Shown here piece after piece: positions 1 through 9,766 of a stretch of 64,000 nt of DNA. The notes beneath the pieces were generated by a model, which was not told the origin of the DNA, did no database searches, and saw only the letters and a list, made by a program, of their open reading frames with translations. The translations under genes were made by a program, and so were the position numbers. Within the stretch, counting starts at the first letter, position 1. Every line of letters starts with the position of its first letter. The DNA is from Branchiostoma floridae (taxonomy: Eukaryota > Chordata > Leptocardii > Amphioxiformes > Branchiostomatidae), in contig NC_049983.1 of the NCBI RefSeq assembly GCF_000003815.2, forward strand, positions 6,381,208-6,445,207, written 5' to 3'.

Positions 1-390
1 CATATGAAACTGAAAATACAATACAACAAAAATTGCACTCCTATCTTGATTGCTTTCAGTTCATGTTACAATAGACTAAAACATGAAAAATATGGTGAAA
101 ATTGTAACTCCTTCAAAATATAAAGAATGCTGATATGTACAAAAAGGAAAATACAGATGGGAAAGTGAGACATTACGATAAAGATTAAGAATGAACATAC
201 ATTTTCAGTTCTTTAAAATGTCAAGATCTTATTCTAACAATACAAATAAAACCGTGCATCTGTCGTTTAGTAATACTACCATTACATGTCTACATTAAAC
301 CCCAATAGGTTTGTATTGCTATACATGTTGTATAGTACAATTTACAATGGTGCAAATTTTCTCCAAATTCTTCTTGTTGACAACAACTAT

Positions 391-393
<3 letters not shown>

Positions 394-439
<46 letters not shown>
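394..439. repeat. (AT)n microsatellite
   Basis: An uninterrupted run of about 23 AT units. The rest of positions 1-500 is AT-rich sequence in which I see no gene. Confidence 0.95.
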
Positions 440-441
<2 letters not shown>

Positions 442-499
442 TGTTATCATAACAGTTTCGTGGTTTAGGAGTCCTAAGTACTGTATAAGTTTCCGACGT

Positions 500-1050
500 G
501 TGATTTCTCGTCGTCACCTGCTGTTAAATCCGAATACGTGATAGAAAATTATCTATATCATAATGAGTTTAATGAAAGATCAGCCATATGTAAGATAAGA
601 ACAAGCGCACATCCGTTAGAAATAGAAAGGGGCCTCTATAAACAGCTCCCTGTCCACGAGAGATTGTGTACATATTGTCCAATGAATGCAGTGGAAAATG
701 AAACACATTTTATCAGTCAGTGTACCCACTATGAAACCGAAAGAAAAACATTATTTCAAACAGTTGCCACAATTTCACCAAGCTTTAACCACCTAAATGA
801 TCACCAAAAGACTACATTTCTATTAAAAGCACAAAATCCCACCATCATACAGAACGTGGGACAGTTCATTAACCACTGCCTTCAAAGAAGAAGTCAAACC
901 CGACAATAGTATCCATAGTATCATGTAGTTGATTAGACACTAGTTTTATGTACTTACCTCTCTTAGTTCTTGAGACTGTGTATGCAATTAGCCCTCGTGC
1001 ATTATTTTGCAAATAAACAATATGAGTTAATAGGATATATGAGAATTCTT
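500..1050 (+). mobile_element. 3' end of a non-LTR retrotransposon (LINE)
   Basis: The reading frame 538-909 encodes the C-terminal tail of a LINE reverse transcriptase. It has the zinc-binding arrangement CTYC, then ENETHFISQC about 12 residues on, preceded by a stretch of the kind KIRTSAHPLEIERG seen in many invertebrate LINE polyproteins. The frame ends at 909 and is followed by a 3' untranslated tail rich in 'ttagttgattagacac' and 'tgcaattagcc'. A second, shorter copy of the same tail lies at 19617-19872. The 5' part of the element is missing, as expected from incomplete reverse transcription. The right end runs toward the N gap. Confidence 0.75.
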
Positions 1051-1172
1051 NNNNNNNNNNNNNNNNNNNNNNNNNNNNNNNNNNNNNNNNNNNNNNNNNN
1101 NNNNNNNNNNNNNNNNNNNNNNNNNNNNNNNNNNNNNNNNNNNNNNNNNNNNNNNNNNNNNNNNNNNNNNNN
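1051..1172. other. Assembly gap (122 N)
   Basis: A run of N. The flanks 'ggatatatgagaattctt' and 'tcatatatcctatattc' are inverted copies of each other, which suggests that the gap hides a hairpin or repeat. Confidence 0.99.
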
Positions 1173-2397
1173 TCATATATCCTATATTCTACCAACCTGA
1201 TGAAATTATTTTCGGAATATAAGTTAATGCTACGGTCACATTTGCACCTGTGCCCGTACGGGTTGTTGCTACGGCCGGGCTCCTTAGCCACAAATTTGTC
1301 TTGGAGGACTGTTGGGCAGATACCGGGAGTACACCTTGGTGTTTTCACGATTAGGTTAAGGTGTCTATTTGTCGCCGGGCTGATTTTAACTACGAATTGA
1401 AAACAACAAAAAAAATCCGGGGCCCGGCCTTGCCCAACAATAGTCCGTGTCCCATTGGACCACGTAGGGGTCACGCCGGAAATTGAAAACAACAGCCCGT
1501 CGACTACCCGACGGGGCCCCTTTTATCAACTGTGAACGTAGCATAAGGCCCACGTCACATTTTCAAACCGGGACCGACCGAGCAGCTTTCGGGAACGAAA
1601 GGTATACGTATGATATAAAAGACATCAAACTACACAGGACGAAAAGGGGGCAGTCGTGAGCATTATTTGTTTATCTTCTACCGATACATTTCTACTTTTT
1701 CATTTCCACAAACAACCCGGCCGGGCCCGGTCTTGGAAATGTGACGTTAACCTAAGCTGTAGTCACTAGTACACTACTTTGTACGTATTTATTTTACAGC
1801 TAGACTTCCTATCGCTTTGACTCGATATTGAACAACGCATCATTGGTGACACTTTTCTCTGTGTTGTGTGGACACGGGCTATTTGTGATGTTGTCTGCAG
1901 TCTCGCTAGTGGCCATTGATTGCCAGGCGTTCGTAGACCAACTGTTCAAGGTGATGGGAATGAGCCTGTAGAATCCCGGTCACTACAATCCCTGCGACCC
2001 AACCTCTGCTTGGAGAATAGCATTTTATGTTGCTGCCTTCTTCAAGGCACCTCCTTGCGATGCTGCCTCTTTCTCCAAGGCGGCGTCCTTCTGTCTTTCT
2101 TCCACTTCTTTTACCATGCCCTGAGCCTTATGGTTTGAAATGAGAAAAGTACGTTTAAAAGCGCTTATTTTTCACAATGTAAAAAGAAAACCTTTTCACG
2201 GTTTCGATTCAGCAAAAAACTGATTTGAGTATAAACAGACGAATCCACACAGTAATATATAATCTCCAAGCAAATATTGAAAGAGTTTTGTGGCTGAAAA
2301 AACAGTGTGATTTTCACTCCCAACAGCTGCTTGGAGATGAGTACTTAGTGACTTAGTGATATTCATATTCAGTTAGATTTGAAGTGCAGCCAGTAGC
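1173..2397. other. Non-genic stretch with a dispersed repeat at 1350-1430
   Basis: No coding exon is supported. Positions about 1350-1430 ('ttgattttaactac...aaaaatccggggcccggcc') match 51345-51425, so this is a dispersed repeat. A motif 'ctgcttggagatga' at about 2329 is one of many CTCCAAGCAG-type ends in the window. Confidence 0.5.
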
Positions 2398-2602
2398 TAG
2401 GTACCCATATGAGTAACGAAGCTGTTATAACATTCTTGAGGCACCCTCTCCACTACACCCCCCCCCCCGCCCCATATGCATTCTACCTCCCATACGAAAT
2501 AAAAGACGAATGCAACTCCAAACTTTAAACAGGTTAATCTTCCCAGGATTCGAACCGACCAGGGTCTCCTGAGTTACGAACCTGCTACCAGATAGAGGTA
2601 AT
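2398..2602 (-). mobile_element. tRNA-headed SINE, degenerate
   Basis: Read on the minus strand, 2545-2602 has an A-box-like TATCTGGTAGCAGG and a B box GGTTCGAATCC, the pol III promoter of a tRNA-derived SINE. The body at 2398-2460 ('gtacccatatgagtaacgaagctg', 'cttgaggcacc') is the same body found with a 5S-like head at 43480-43725. A C-run at 2459-2468 interrupts it. Confidence 0.5.
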
Positions 2603-2801
2603 AAGATACGCAGAATGGTAGTTGATTAAGGATCTGGATAGTTTACCGTATACCTTTCGTCACTTGCGTAAAAAGAAGTGGATAACGAAAAGGTCATTGA
2701 GGAAAGGTAGTGGATGCTACCTGAACGAAGTTTCCAAAGACATATCCAGTTCCTTTACAAACCGCTATGTGGCGTTGTGGTCCGGGGACATTCTTACTCA
2801 C

Positions 2802-2987
2802 CCAGATGAAGAAGGCTGCCGCGCCTGCGCTCACGTCTCGCAGCTGATCCAGATCAAACTTGCTCAGGATCTTCTTGGCGGTCCGCGCCACTTCCGGCCG
2901 GATCTTCTTGATGTCGCACTGCTGCACCCGCCTCTTCAGGTTCTCCTTCCCCGTCTTCCCGATAAACAACCGTACCTCCTGCCAACT
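2802..2987 (-). CDS. Exon: dynein stalk-tip-like domain, second half
   Basis: 62 codons, phase 0 at both ends, acceptor catccag|AGTTGG and a consensus donor ATCTGG|GTGAGT. It begins SWQEVRLFIGKTGKENLKRR and continues with VARTAKKILSKFDLDQLRDV and AAAFFIW. This follows the pattern of the dynein stalk head: a W after the coiled coil, a basic helix, then a 'V-S-A-A/G...W' helix where dyneins usually have AAKSLCMWV. The gene must continue left of 2802. Confidence 0.75.
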
Positions 2988-5900
2988 CTGGATGGGAACA
3001 TTCCGAATGATATTTCACACAAAAATCTGTAACTCTCTTATGCATGTAACAGTTTCGATATGCTGTATGATAATAAAGTTAATGACCCGTCTGTTCCTCG
3101 ATGGCGTCATAATATCCGGGCCTTTGCTATACCTCACCTTACCCTTCCTGCCTCATTTGGTTCGCTTCGCTCATTCGTTGGTTTTATTCGGTGGCTATAG
3201 CAGATTATTGGACATTATAGCATCATATACACCTCGGGGCGGGTCATTAACCATTAATTCATGCCCAAAGGCAAAATTGTATGAGTAACGCTGTTACAGC
3301 AGTACAGTTCGAGAAAAAACACCAAAATAGAAAGTTGAAGATCAAGGGACTGATTGAATGCTTGTTCGTAACTGTTCTACTGTGTCCGGAAATATCGTAT
3401 GAAGACATAATAATGTCAACCACAGTCATATACAGATGGGCTTTGATTCGAACGATGAAGTTGAAACCACCTTCCGTCGACAGGATATTCCTACATATTT
3501 TAAAATAGAACGGATAAAGGTTACCTCGCGGATAAAGGCGAACCATTGTTTTGCTAACAATGTTTCCTTACCTTCATGTTGCTGGCGTCCTCTCCGAGCA
3601 GGAGGTAGGTTGCTAGCATGACTTTGTGCACCGGTTTGGGAGGGTTGGAGTAGGACCGTATCTCTGATATCGTGCTCTGGTTCAGCTGCAGTACTTCGTG
3701 ACGTAAACTGCAAAACGACAAATGACATTTTTGCATCAGAAAGTGTTGGCATGTGCACAGCATTTGGCGACGTCATTTAAGATGGTTGTAACGTCATGGT
3801 TAATCTCGACACACACATATTTGAACTGTATGGTTTGTAACTGCCACTCAGGCGCAGAATGCCTACTTGTAGGTGGATAAAACAAGTCTATAAAAATACA
3901 ATGACTAAACAATATTTAGAAAAAAATACTTAACATTCAAGATCAGAGCAGTGGTTGAAAGTGTGTTTATAAGCACTCTAAGAAAATACCGTGTTTACAG
4001 TCCTGTTGTTTGAGGTTCAATCGAATATAGCAAAAGGAATCGACTCATGCTTAAGTTTGATGACAGCAGAGTGTAACAAATCTTCAACTATGTGTCATAG
4101 TCATCCTGACAATCTTCATATTCGAGAAATCTACATTCTTACTATTTAACATACAGTAATTGATAGACAAAACTGTTTTGCCTTTACAGAGTTGTAAAGT
4201 AGATATGTCCAAAACTGTTTACCTTTCTTAAGACCGTAAGGTACCTACTAGATGTTTACATGCATAATTGATGGTAAAAATTGTTTTGCCTTTAAAGGAC
4301 TTGTAAAAGTACAAACCATGTACATGCCCAAAACTGTTTTACCTTTCTAACAGCCGTAAGGCACATACCTACGAGAGTTTACATACAGTAATTGATGGAC
4401 AAAACTGTCTTGCCTTTACAGGAGTTGTAAAGTATATGTCCAAAACTGGTTTACCTTTCCAGGAGCCGTAAGGACTCTGCGACCCGCTCGGCCTCAGCCA
4501 TGTCCACCCGCAGTCTGTCCGCCAGGCCCTGCTCCCTGACCAGCCGCAGGGTGTTCTCAATGTCGGTCAGGCTGCGCCGGCGGACAGCGTCTCGTAGGAC
4601 TGGATAGGTACGAGTAGATATCATGGTTAAAACATCATACTATTTAGTATAACACTAACTCAAGTGTTGCAGTACCAGAAGAAACCGTAAGGCGAACAGC
4701 GTCTCGTAGCACTGGAGAGACATGAGTGGGTTTGATGACATCATGAAACAGATTCTAGCAATCATCGGTCAACGTTCAACGAATGATATAAAGTGTTGCA
4801 GTACCAAACTAAACCGTTGAGCGAACAGCATCTCCGGCGTAGGACTACACCATGAAACAAGTTGTTGCAGTACCAACACATACCGTAAGGTGAACAATAT
4901 CTCGTAGGACTGCATTGTGGGCATAGTTACACCATGAAATAATTCAAGTCATCGTTCAACGTAGGAAATGCAGATATTTGACGGAAATTTAGCCACGGTC
5001 CCATTGGTCGAACTGTTAATTACTATGCCATCATTTGTTCAATTGCAAATTGTGATTGAAAGCCAGGACCGGATCAACCAATGGCTCCGTCCACCTCCGT
5101 CAAAACGAAGCAATACAGATATTTCACGGAAATTTAGTCACGCTCCTATTGGTCGAACAGCTAATTGCTATGCTATCATTGATAGAAGTGCTAATTGTGA
5201 GTGACAGTCAGACAGACAATTGAACCAACCTAATCGTCGACTTGAGCGGAGGTGGGCGGAGCTATGGGGTCGGTTTGTAGTCATGTTTGTAGTCACATGT
5301 TACTATTTTATAAGAACAATTTTCTTAAGTTACCTTCTCGGAGCTCCAGCTCTTTCTGAACACTTAGCGCATGAAGGAAGACGTCCTCGTCCGTGGACAT
5401 CCCCGCCTCTCGCCACTGCTCCATGGCGGCCTGCAGTTCCGACGGGTCCTTGTCGTGCACAAGCCTTCTTGAGGCGCTCTCGAAGCTTGTCTTCTGAAAA
5501 GTTACATGTTTACTATAATGGTTATGTGATTTACACAAGATATTTGTTGATTTTGTGAGAGGTGAAATCTTGATACATTATCACATAATAAAGACACTAC
5601 TTTTAACATTATTCATCAATCGTTTAGGAGTGTTGTGTGTACATTGTAGACACATTTATACAGTAAAAACTAGTTACAGTAATTGCACAACGGATTACCG
5701 TACACTTCTGTTAATTGCACAGGATCCCCAAATCCCATGGTGGTGCGGTGCAGCTGGATAACTTTGCTTTGTTGCACCACCTAATTGGACGAAGTATCCT
5801 GGCAAATGGGATGTACAATTAAACGGCTTTTACTGCAGCATGTTATTTGTCTACATTTGCATTTATAACTTAGGAGTAAAATGTTAAGAAGAAAAAACTC

Positions 5901-8379
5901 ACCCTGCTGTTTTCTTCTCTTTTCTTCTTCTGAAGCTTCATCTGCCTCGTCACCACTGCCAAGGGAGTCCACGTCCATATCGTCTTCCGTGCCGCAGTCT
6001 TGATCGTTCTCGTCCGCACCCCTTTCCTCTTCGTCGTGTCTTTCCGTCTCGTCCTCGGCAGCGCTCGGCTCCTTCTCGGTTGTGTTCGCGTCTAGCTCGT
6101 GCAGATTCGGTTCTTCGCCGTGATGACCGACTGGAAGATCGGATTCCGAGTTTTCGTCGTCCAAACTGTCGTCTGACAAGTCGTTTGGGTCCTGAGGGAC
6201 GAGAGAAGATTCCTTCACGGGAATTCTGTCCAGAGAGTCCGTGCTGATTCTCGACATCGACTCTGTTGTGGTCACGTCACGTTCTACTACTGTAACTGTT
6301 CCAGACACTTCCTCAACTATCTTTGTGACGGTTTTAGTGTGAGTGTAAAGAGTTCCCTCCAAATCGCGTTCATTATCGCGAGAGTCGTCGGACGTGACTT
6401 TTTCGTAGTCCTCTTCTGGAAAGGGAATGACGTCACCGTTTGACTCGGGGGTTGCACGGTCTTCTGACGACCCGGCCTCGCTCTTGTTGGACCAATCGTC
6501 GCCGTTGGATTCTTCTACGACATCTGGAGTTTTTGTAGCTTCGTTGTTCAGGGACGCTACAGTTTGTGAATCGGTGACGTCACTACTTTGCATATAAGCG
6601 TCTTCTACGGTGCTGTCTTGTGTAATCTGAGAGGTTTGGAACTCGTCTGCATACTGCGGTTCCGGGCCAAGTGCGCACCTGTAAATTCCCTGTGAGAACA
6701 AAATGTAGTGAGTCTTTGATAGAATCTTTTATAGATCTACTACCAAGATGTGTATAGTATTAAGGGCTGACAACAAATGGACAATCTCAAAGTATGTCTA
6801 AGTATGTAATATACGCATCCTTTGGTTAACCTATATCCGTTGTTTTGAGAAAAAATGTAGTATTTAGGATACACGCCTATCAGATTCAACATCAGTAATA
6901 CCGCCAAAATTGCCAACTTGAGAGACTCAAGTATTCAAAGTCTTACTGTAAAACAACACGGATATAAGTAAACTGGCGTTAATTTGAATGCAGCATAAAA
7001 TGAGCTAGTTGTCACAAATATGTGCAATCTTTGTCCAATGTTTCCTAACCTATTATCAAAGCAGAGGTTTCGGTTGGAGGTAGTAGTTGCCGGTATTTCT
7101 CACTGAAGGTAGGCAACCATAAGAAACTCCGGCCACTGCTACCAAAACCTCTGCTTGGAGAACATTCAAGTCAACTATCATCAACACTGTCTTACTTTGT
7201 AAGTGTTTAGCTTCTCCTCCAAACGACACTGGATATCGTTGGCTGCCATGGTAACGGTGTTCCAGCGGAGCTCTAGCACAAGTGCAAGGAACTGCAGCGA
7301 GTCTCCTTCTTCTTCATCTTCTTCTCCTCCCTCCATCATGTCAATTGACATCGTGCTTTCGTCTTGAGTCATGACGTCATCCTGTTGAAGCGAGGAATCA
7401 TGGGATGCGTGTTCTTCTTTGGCGCCATCACGAAGTTGTTCAGTGTTTTTGTCTTCTACACAATCATCTACGTCAGTTATGTTCTCTTTTGTGGGCTGAC
7501 TTGATGAGATATTCCCTTTGTCAGAATCTATGTTTGAGATAATGCCTTTCATTGGTGGATCCGCGGAATATTTGTCGTCTGTTTCGGTTGGTTCTTCAAG
7601 GTCAAGGTCCTGACTGTGACCCGACGTGTCACTGAAGCTCTGTGACAGGGGGCTGCACATGCGCACTGCTGGTTTATGGAGTAGGTCGGCACACAGTAGC
7701 AGGAGCTCGTCTATGTCCCGCTGTCGGTCGTGGATTTGTTCTGTGATGGCCTGTTGTGAAGCAAAGGTATAATCTTGTAATACAGTGCAGCTTATTCATC
7801 TATTATCTAACGTTATCCTTATCTATCCATACACATTTGGCTCCCTTGTTTGTTTGTTTGTTTGTTTGTTTGTTTGTTTGTTTCGTCTATGAAGGTTAGA
7901 CAACTAGGTAACCGTTACTCAAGCAACTGGACATTTTTTTAACGGTCAGATGTTTCAATTGCCAATGACTCCAGTTGAGTATTTTGTATCTTGCGTTTGT
8001 TTTGTTTATAAAAAAATAATACTATCATTCCTAGGACTTGGCATCGCCTTGGAGAAATGCCTTGCATTTCCATACCGATCAAAACGTTTACAGCATATGA
8101 TTACTGTCTACTAAATTCAAAATAATTAACTGCTCTTTGTCACTAAATAATGAAAAGAGAAAGACTATGAATTCCTTTGTTTCAATCCAACGGTATCACG
8201 GTTGCCATCTTGGATCCGTACGTTCCACCAGTATGGCGGGTATGAACTGACCTGGTGCCTGGCCAGGCTGTCCTCCACGTCCTCCAGACAGGAGATGGCG
8301 TGCAGCCCGCTCACGTCCAGCCGCGCCTCCATCGACGAGAACCAGGACTGCAGCTCACACAGCTGCTGCTCCAGGCAGT
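2802..8379 (-). CDS. Spectrin-like / dynein-stalk-like protein gene (partial, at least 7 exons)
   Basis: Exons in transcript order: 8379-8252, 7750-7196, 6689-5903, 5493-5334, 4599-4455, 3707-3572 and 2987-2802. Each is bounded by AG and GT. Reading phase is preserved across every junction except 5903/5493, where it is off by one and a small exon may be unseen. The product so far is about 700 residues: a spectrin-like helical segment, a long acidic linker, two helical hairpins, then a segment like the microtubule-binding tip of the dynein heavy-chain stalk. No AAA+ motor is seen. The true 5' and 3' ends are not visible; the donor at 2801 means that more exons lie to the left. By family analogy it may be a cytoskeletal or ciliary protein, but the function is not known to me. 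I cannot exclude that exons 5' and 3' of the phase break belong to two genes. Confidence 0.7.
3572..3707 (-). CDS. Exon: dynein stalk-tip-like domain, first half
   Basis: 45 full codons after a split codon, acceptor cgttttgcag|T and donor AACATGAAG|GTAAGG. The peptide ISEIRSYSNPPKPVHKVM is very close to the dynein stalk signature 'I-x-E-[IVM]-[KR]-S-[FY]-x-x-P-P-x-x-V', which marks the start of the microtubule-binding tip. TYLLLGEDASNMK leads directly in frame into the next exon. Confidence 0.8.
4148..4475. repeat. Tandem repeat spanning the donor of exon 4455-4599
   Basis: About three copies of a ~112-120-bp unit. Each unit contains 'ctttacagg(a)gttgtaaag', then 'ccaaaactg.tttaccttt' and 'ccgtaagg'. 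The donor boundary (GAAAG|GTAAA on the minus strand) is real at 4455/4454. It is repeated as decoys at about 4343/4342 and 4223/4222, each with the last ~20 bases of the exon copied. Confidence 0.8.
4455..4599 (-). CDS. Exon: second helical hairpin
   Basis: 145 bp, acceptor cctatccag|TCC and donor GGAAAG|GTAAAC. The frame reads LRDAVRRRSLTDIENTLRLV, REQGLADRLRVDMAEAERV, AESLRLLE. This is an amphipathic hairpin of the type 'L-x-x-A-[IV]-x-x-x-(D/S)-x-x-x-[IL]-x-x-x-[IL]-x-x-[AV]-R-E-x-G-L', matching the hairpin of the exon upstream. Its phases join exons 5493-5334 and 3707-3572 exactly. Both splice borders are copied into the neighbouring introns. Confidence 0.75.
4575..4930. repeat. Tandem repeat spanning the acceptor of exon 4455-4599
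   Basis: The first ~20 bases of the exon plus its AG are repeated in the upstream intron. Copies of 'gaacagcgtctcgtag.actg' occur with borders at about 4711, 4844 and 4909. They alternate with 'gttgcagtacca' and 'ccgtaagg' blocks. All three decoy copies keep the AG of the acceptor on the minus strand. Confidence 0.75.
4962..5215. repeat. Two tandem copies of a dispersed repeat segment
   Basis: 'atgcagatatttgacggaa...ccattggtcgaac' (4968-5010) is repeated as 'tacagatatttcacggaa...ctattggtcgaac' (5114-5158), each followed by 'taattgctatg.catcatt'. Related sequence lies inside the element at 49842-50231. This is transposon-derived, not coding. Confidence 0.6.
5334..5493 (-). CDS. Exon: first helical hairpin
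   Basis: 160 bp, acceptor acttttcag|AAGAC and donor CGAGAAG|GTAACT. It reads KTSFESASRRLVHDKDPSEL, QAAMEQWREAGMSTDEDVF, LHALSVQKELELRE, a helix-turn-helix hairpin homologous to the next exon. It starts in phase 0, whereas exon 5903-6689 ends in phase 1, so either a short exon is missed between them or one border is misplaced. Confidence 0.7.
5903..6689 (-). CDS. Exon: long acidic, low-complexity linker
   Basis: 787 bp, acceptor ttctcacag|GGAATT and donor CAGCAGG|GTGAGT. It encodes about 262 residues, open throughout, very rich in D, E, S and T. Examples are SNKSEAGSSEDRATPESNGD and DENDQDCGTEDDMDVDSLG. It includes a patch TVTKIVEEVSGTVTVVERDV, and ends in a basic run EEEKRRKQQ that may be a nuclear or nucleic-acid contact. 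It is probably disordered. It joins exon 7196-7750 in phase (LNTYK|GIYRC). Confidence 0.75.
7056..7165. mobile_element. Small foldback element with CTCCAAGCAGA-type ends
   Basis: 'aaagcagaggttt.cggt' at 7056 is inverted at 7148-7165 as 'aaaacctctgcttggag'. Inner arms are also complementary ('gttgccggtatttctcac' against 'ggcaaccataagaaactcc'). It lies in an intron of the minus-strand gene. Confidence 0.5.
7196..7750 (-). CDS. Exon: end of spectrin-like segment and acidic region
   Basis: 555 bp (185 codons, phase 0 at both ends), acceptor cttcacaacag|GCC and donor TACAAA|GTAAGA. It begins AITEQIHDRQRDIDELLLLC ADLLHKP, a helix typical of spectrin-like repeats. A D/E/S/T-rich stretch follows, then LQFLALVLELRWNTVTMAAN and CRLEEKLNTYK, a second helix with the spectrin-type buried W. 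It joins exon 8252-8379 in phase (ARHQ|AITEQ). Confidence 0.75.
7846..7883. repeat. (GTTT)n microsatellite
   Basis: About nine TTTG units in the intron between exons 7196-7750 and 8252-8379. Confidence 0.95.
8252..8379 (-). CDS. Exon: spectrin-like helix
   Basis: 128 bp, acceptor tttgtgtcag|ACTGCC and donor AGGCACCAG|GTCAGT. It reads CLEQQLCELQSWFSSMEARL, DVSGLHAISCLEDVEDSLARHQ. The pattern L-x-x-W-x-x-x-x-E-x-x-L is that of a spectrin or nesprin repeat. The first base completes a split codon, so at least one more coding exon lies to the right of 8379; I could not find it. Confidence 0.7.
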
Positions 8380-8895
8380 CTGACACAAAGGAAAATGAGA
8401 CAAAGTCTGAAACAGCCTGTTTGTAAATTATCGTCCTTCTCTCTTTCGATGGACAGAGAGAGAGAGAGAGAGAGAGTGAGAGAGAGAAATAGAGAAATAG
8501 AGAGACATGAGAGGAGGGAGACAAACAGACAGACTAAGTCTGAAACAGTCTGTCTTTTAGTGGACAGAGAGAGACAGATAGACGGGCATGGAGAGGAGGA
8601 GAAAGACAGACAGACAGACTTAGTCTGAAACAGTCTGTTGGACACAGAGAGACAGACAGTGACAGAGGCAGACAGAGATGGGGGTAGTGAGAGTGAAACA
8701 AAGAGACTGATAGGCAGACTTAGTCTGAAGCAATCTTTTGAGGAGTACGAGGAGTGACAGACAAATAGACGAACAGATATAAAGCAAAGAGGGAGGGAGA
8801 GAGAGGGGGAGAGAGAGAGAGAGAAACCTGAACGATCATGAACTACAACTCGCACAGATTCTGTTCCAACTGTCTGTCACAAAGGACTGTGAGTT
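8342..8895. repeat. Purine-rich minisatellite seeded by an exon border
   Basis: Blocks of 'gacttagtctgaaacagtctgt' recur at about 8399, 8531, 8614 and 8715, separated by (GA)n and 'gacagacag' tracts. At 8839-8890 a diverged copy of the exon border returns: 'tgaactacaactcgcacagattctg' against exon sequence 'ggactgcagctcacacagctgctg', followed in both by '.tctg.cacaaagga'. The array is thus bracketed by the true acceptor and a decayed copy of it. Confidence 0.65.
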
Positions 8896-8959
8896 TGCAA
8901 CATTACATATGACCATGTCTTGTCAATTTAAGTAAACAATAATTAACAAGTCGTCTCGC

Positions 8960-9265
8960 CAATAAACACACGAACATACTTGCAGAAAGAGAGGGAGGGG
9001 AGCGAGACAGAGAGTTTGTGTCCCCACCATCCATTCCTAACACTGTAGAGTCTGTTCCCAGTATACATTCCCGACTGTAAAGTCTGTATCAAAGATATAG
9101 TAACAAACACACACGTACATACTTGCATGCAGAGAGAGAGGGGGGGATGAAAGAGAAAGAGAGAGACAGAGAAAGATGGGAGAAGGAGGAGAGTAAAGTT
9201 TGTGTCCTGACCATACATTCCCAACACTGTAGGGTCTGTACTAAAGATAGTAACAATTTGCCGAT
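8960..9265. repeat. Imperfect duplication, ~145-185 bp unit
   Basis: 'acacacgaacatacttgcag' (8966) and 'acacacgtacatacttgcat' (9109) are both followed by a GA-rich tract and 'agtttgtgtcc..accat.cattc..aacactgtag.gtctgt'. Two copies are present and a third is partial. The stretch to 9640 holds nothing else I recognise. Confidence 0.6.
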
Positions 9266-9639
9266 GGGACAAATACTTGGCCTGTATAGCTAGCTTGCGG
9301 AGGAAACGTTCGATACACACACTTGCTGTATTTTGCTGAAAAGAGACAAGGTACCATTGTTGCACCTGTGTAAATTTTCAGGGTGATTCACCGAGACATA
9401 TGAACTTGATTGATTTGTAAGCATGGTCTTCTTAATATAAGAAGCACAATGGACACACCGGATATGTACTGTGTAAAGAACAACCGGCGAAACGCATGAG
9501 AGATCTTTTTGTCATTCAGTACATACACGCTGTACAATTAAGGGGGAACGTTAAGCCACAGAGGCACATTGTTAACTCTTTTCGTTGTTATTGCTGTTGA
9601 ATTTTTAGTGTCTAGCTAGTGGCACATATATAGGATAGT

Positions 9640-9766
9640 ACGTTTTTTTAGCTGTTTGAGTAGCGGGGTATATTTCTAGAGGAAGGTGTTCCAGCCCAAT
9701 TACCAAATATGATTTGAATCAGGGGCACAACTCTGCGACTGCTACCAATTGAGCCACGGGAACATC
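9640..9766 (-). mobile_element. tRNA-derived SINE
   Basis: On the minus strand, 9766-9715 reads as a tRNA-like head: A box TGGCTCAATTGGTAGCA, B box TGATTCAAATC. It is followed by a short body 'aattgggctggaacacc'. It is too diverged for a working tRNA. Confidence 0.5.

Noticed and set aside
8355-8855. 166-codon minus-strand frame rich in S, L and F
   Set aside because: GA/CT low-complexity repeat; the real exon there uses another frame and ends at 8379.
9250-9345. Possible exon encoding SVCIERFLRKLAIQAK upstream of exon 8252-8379
   Set aside because: The acceptor is good but the donor is weak and the phase does not fit the next exon.
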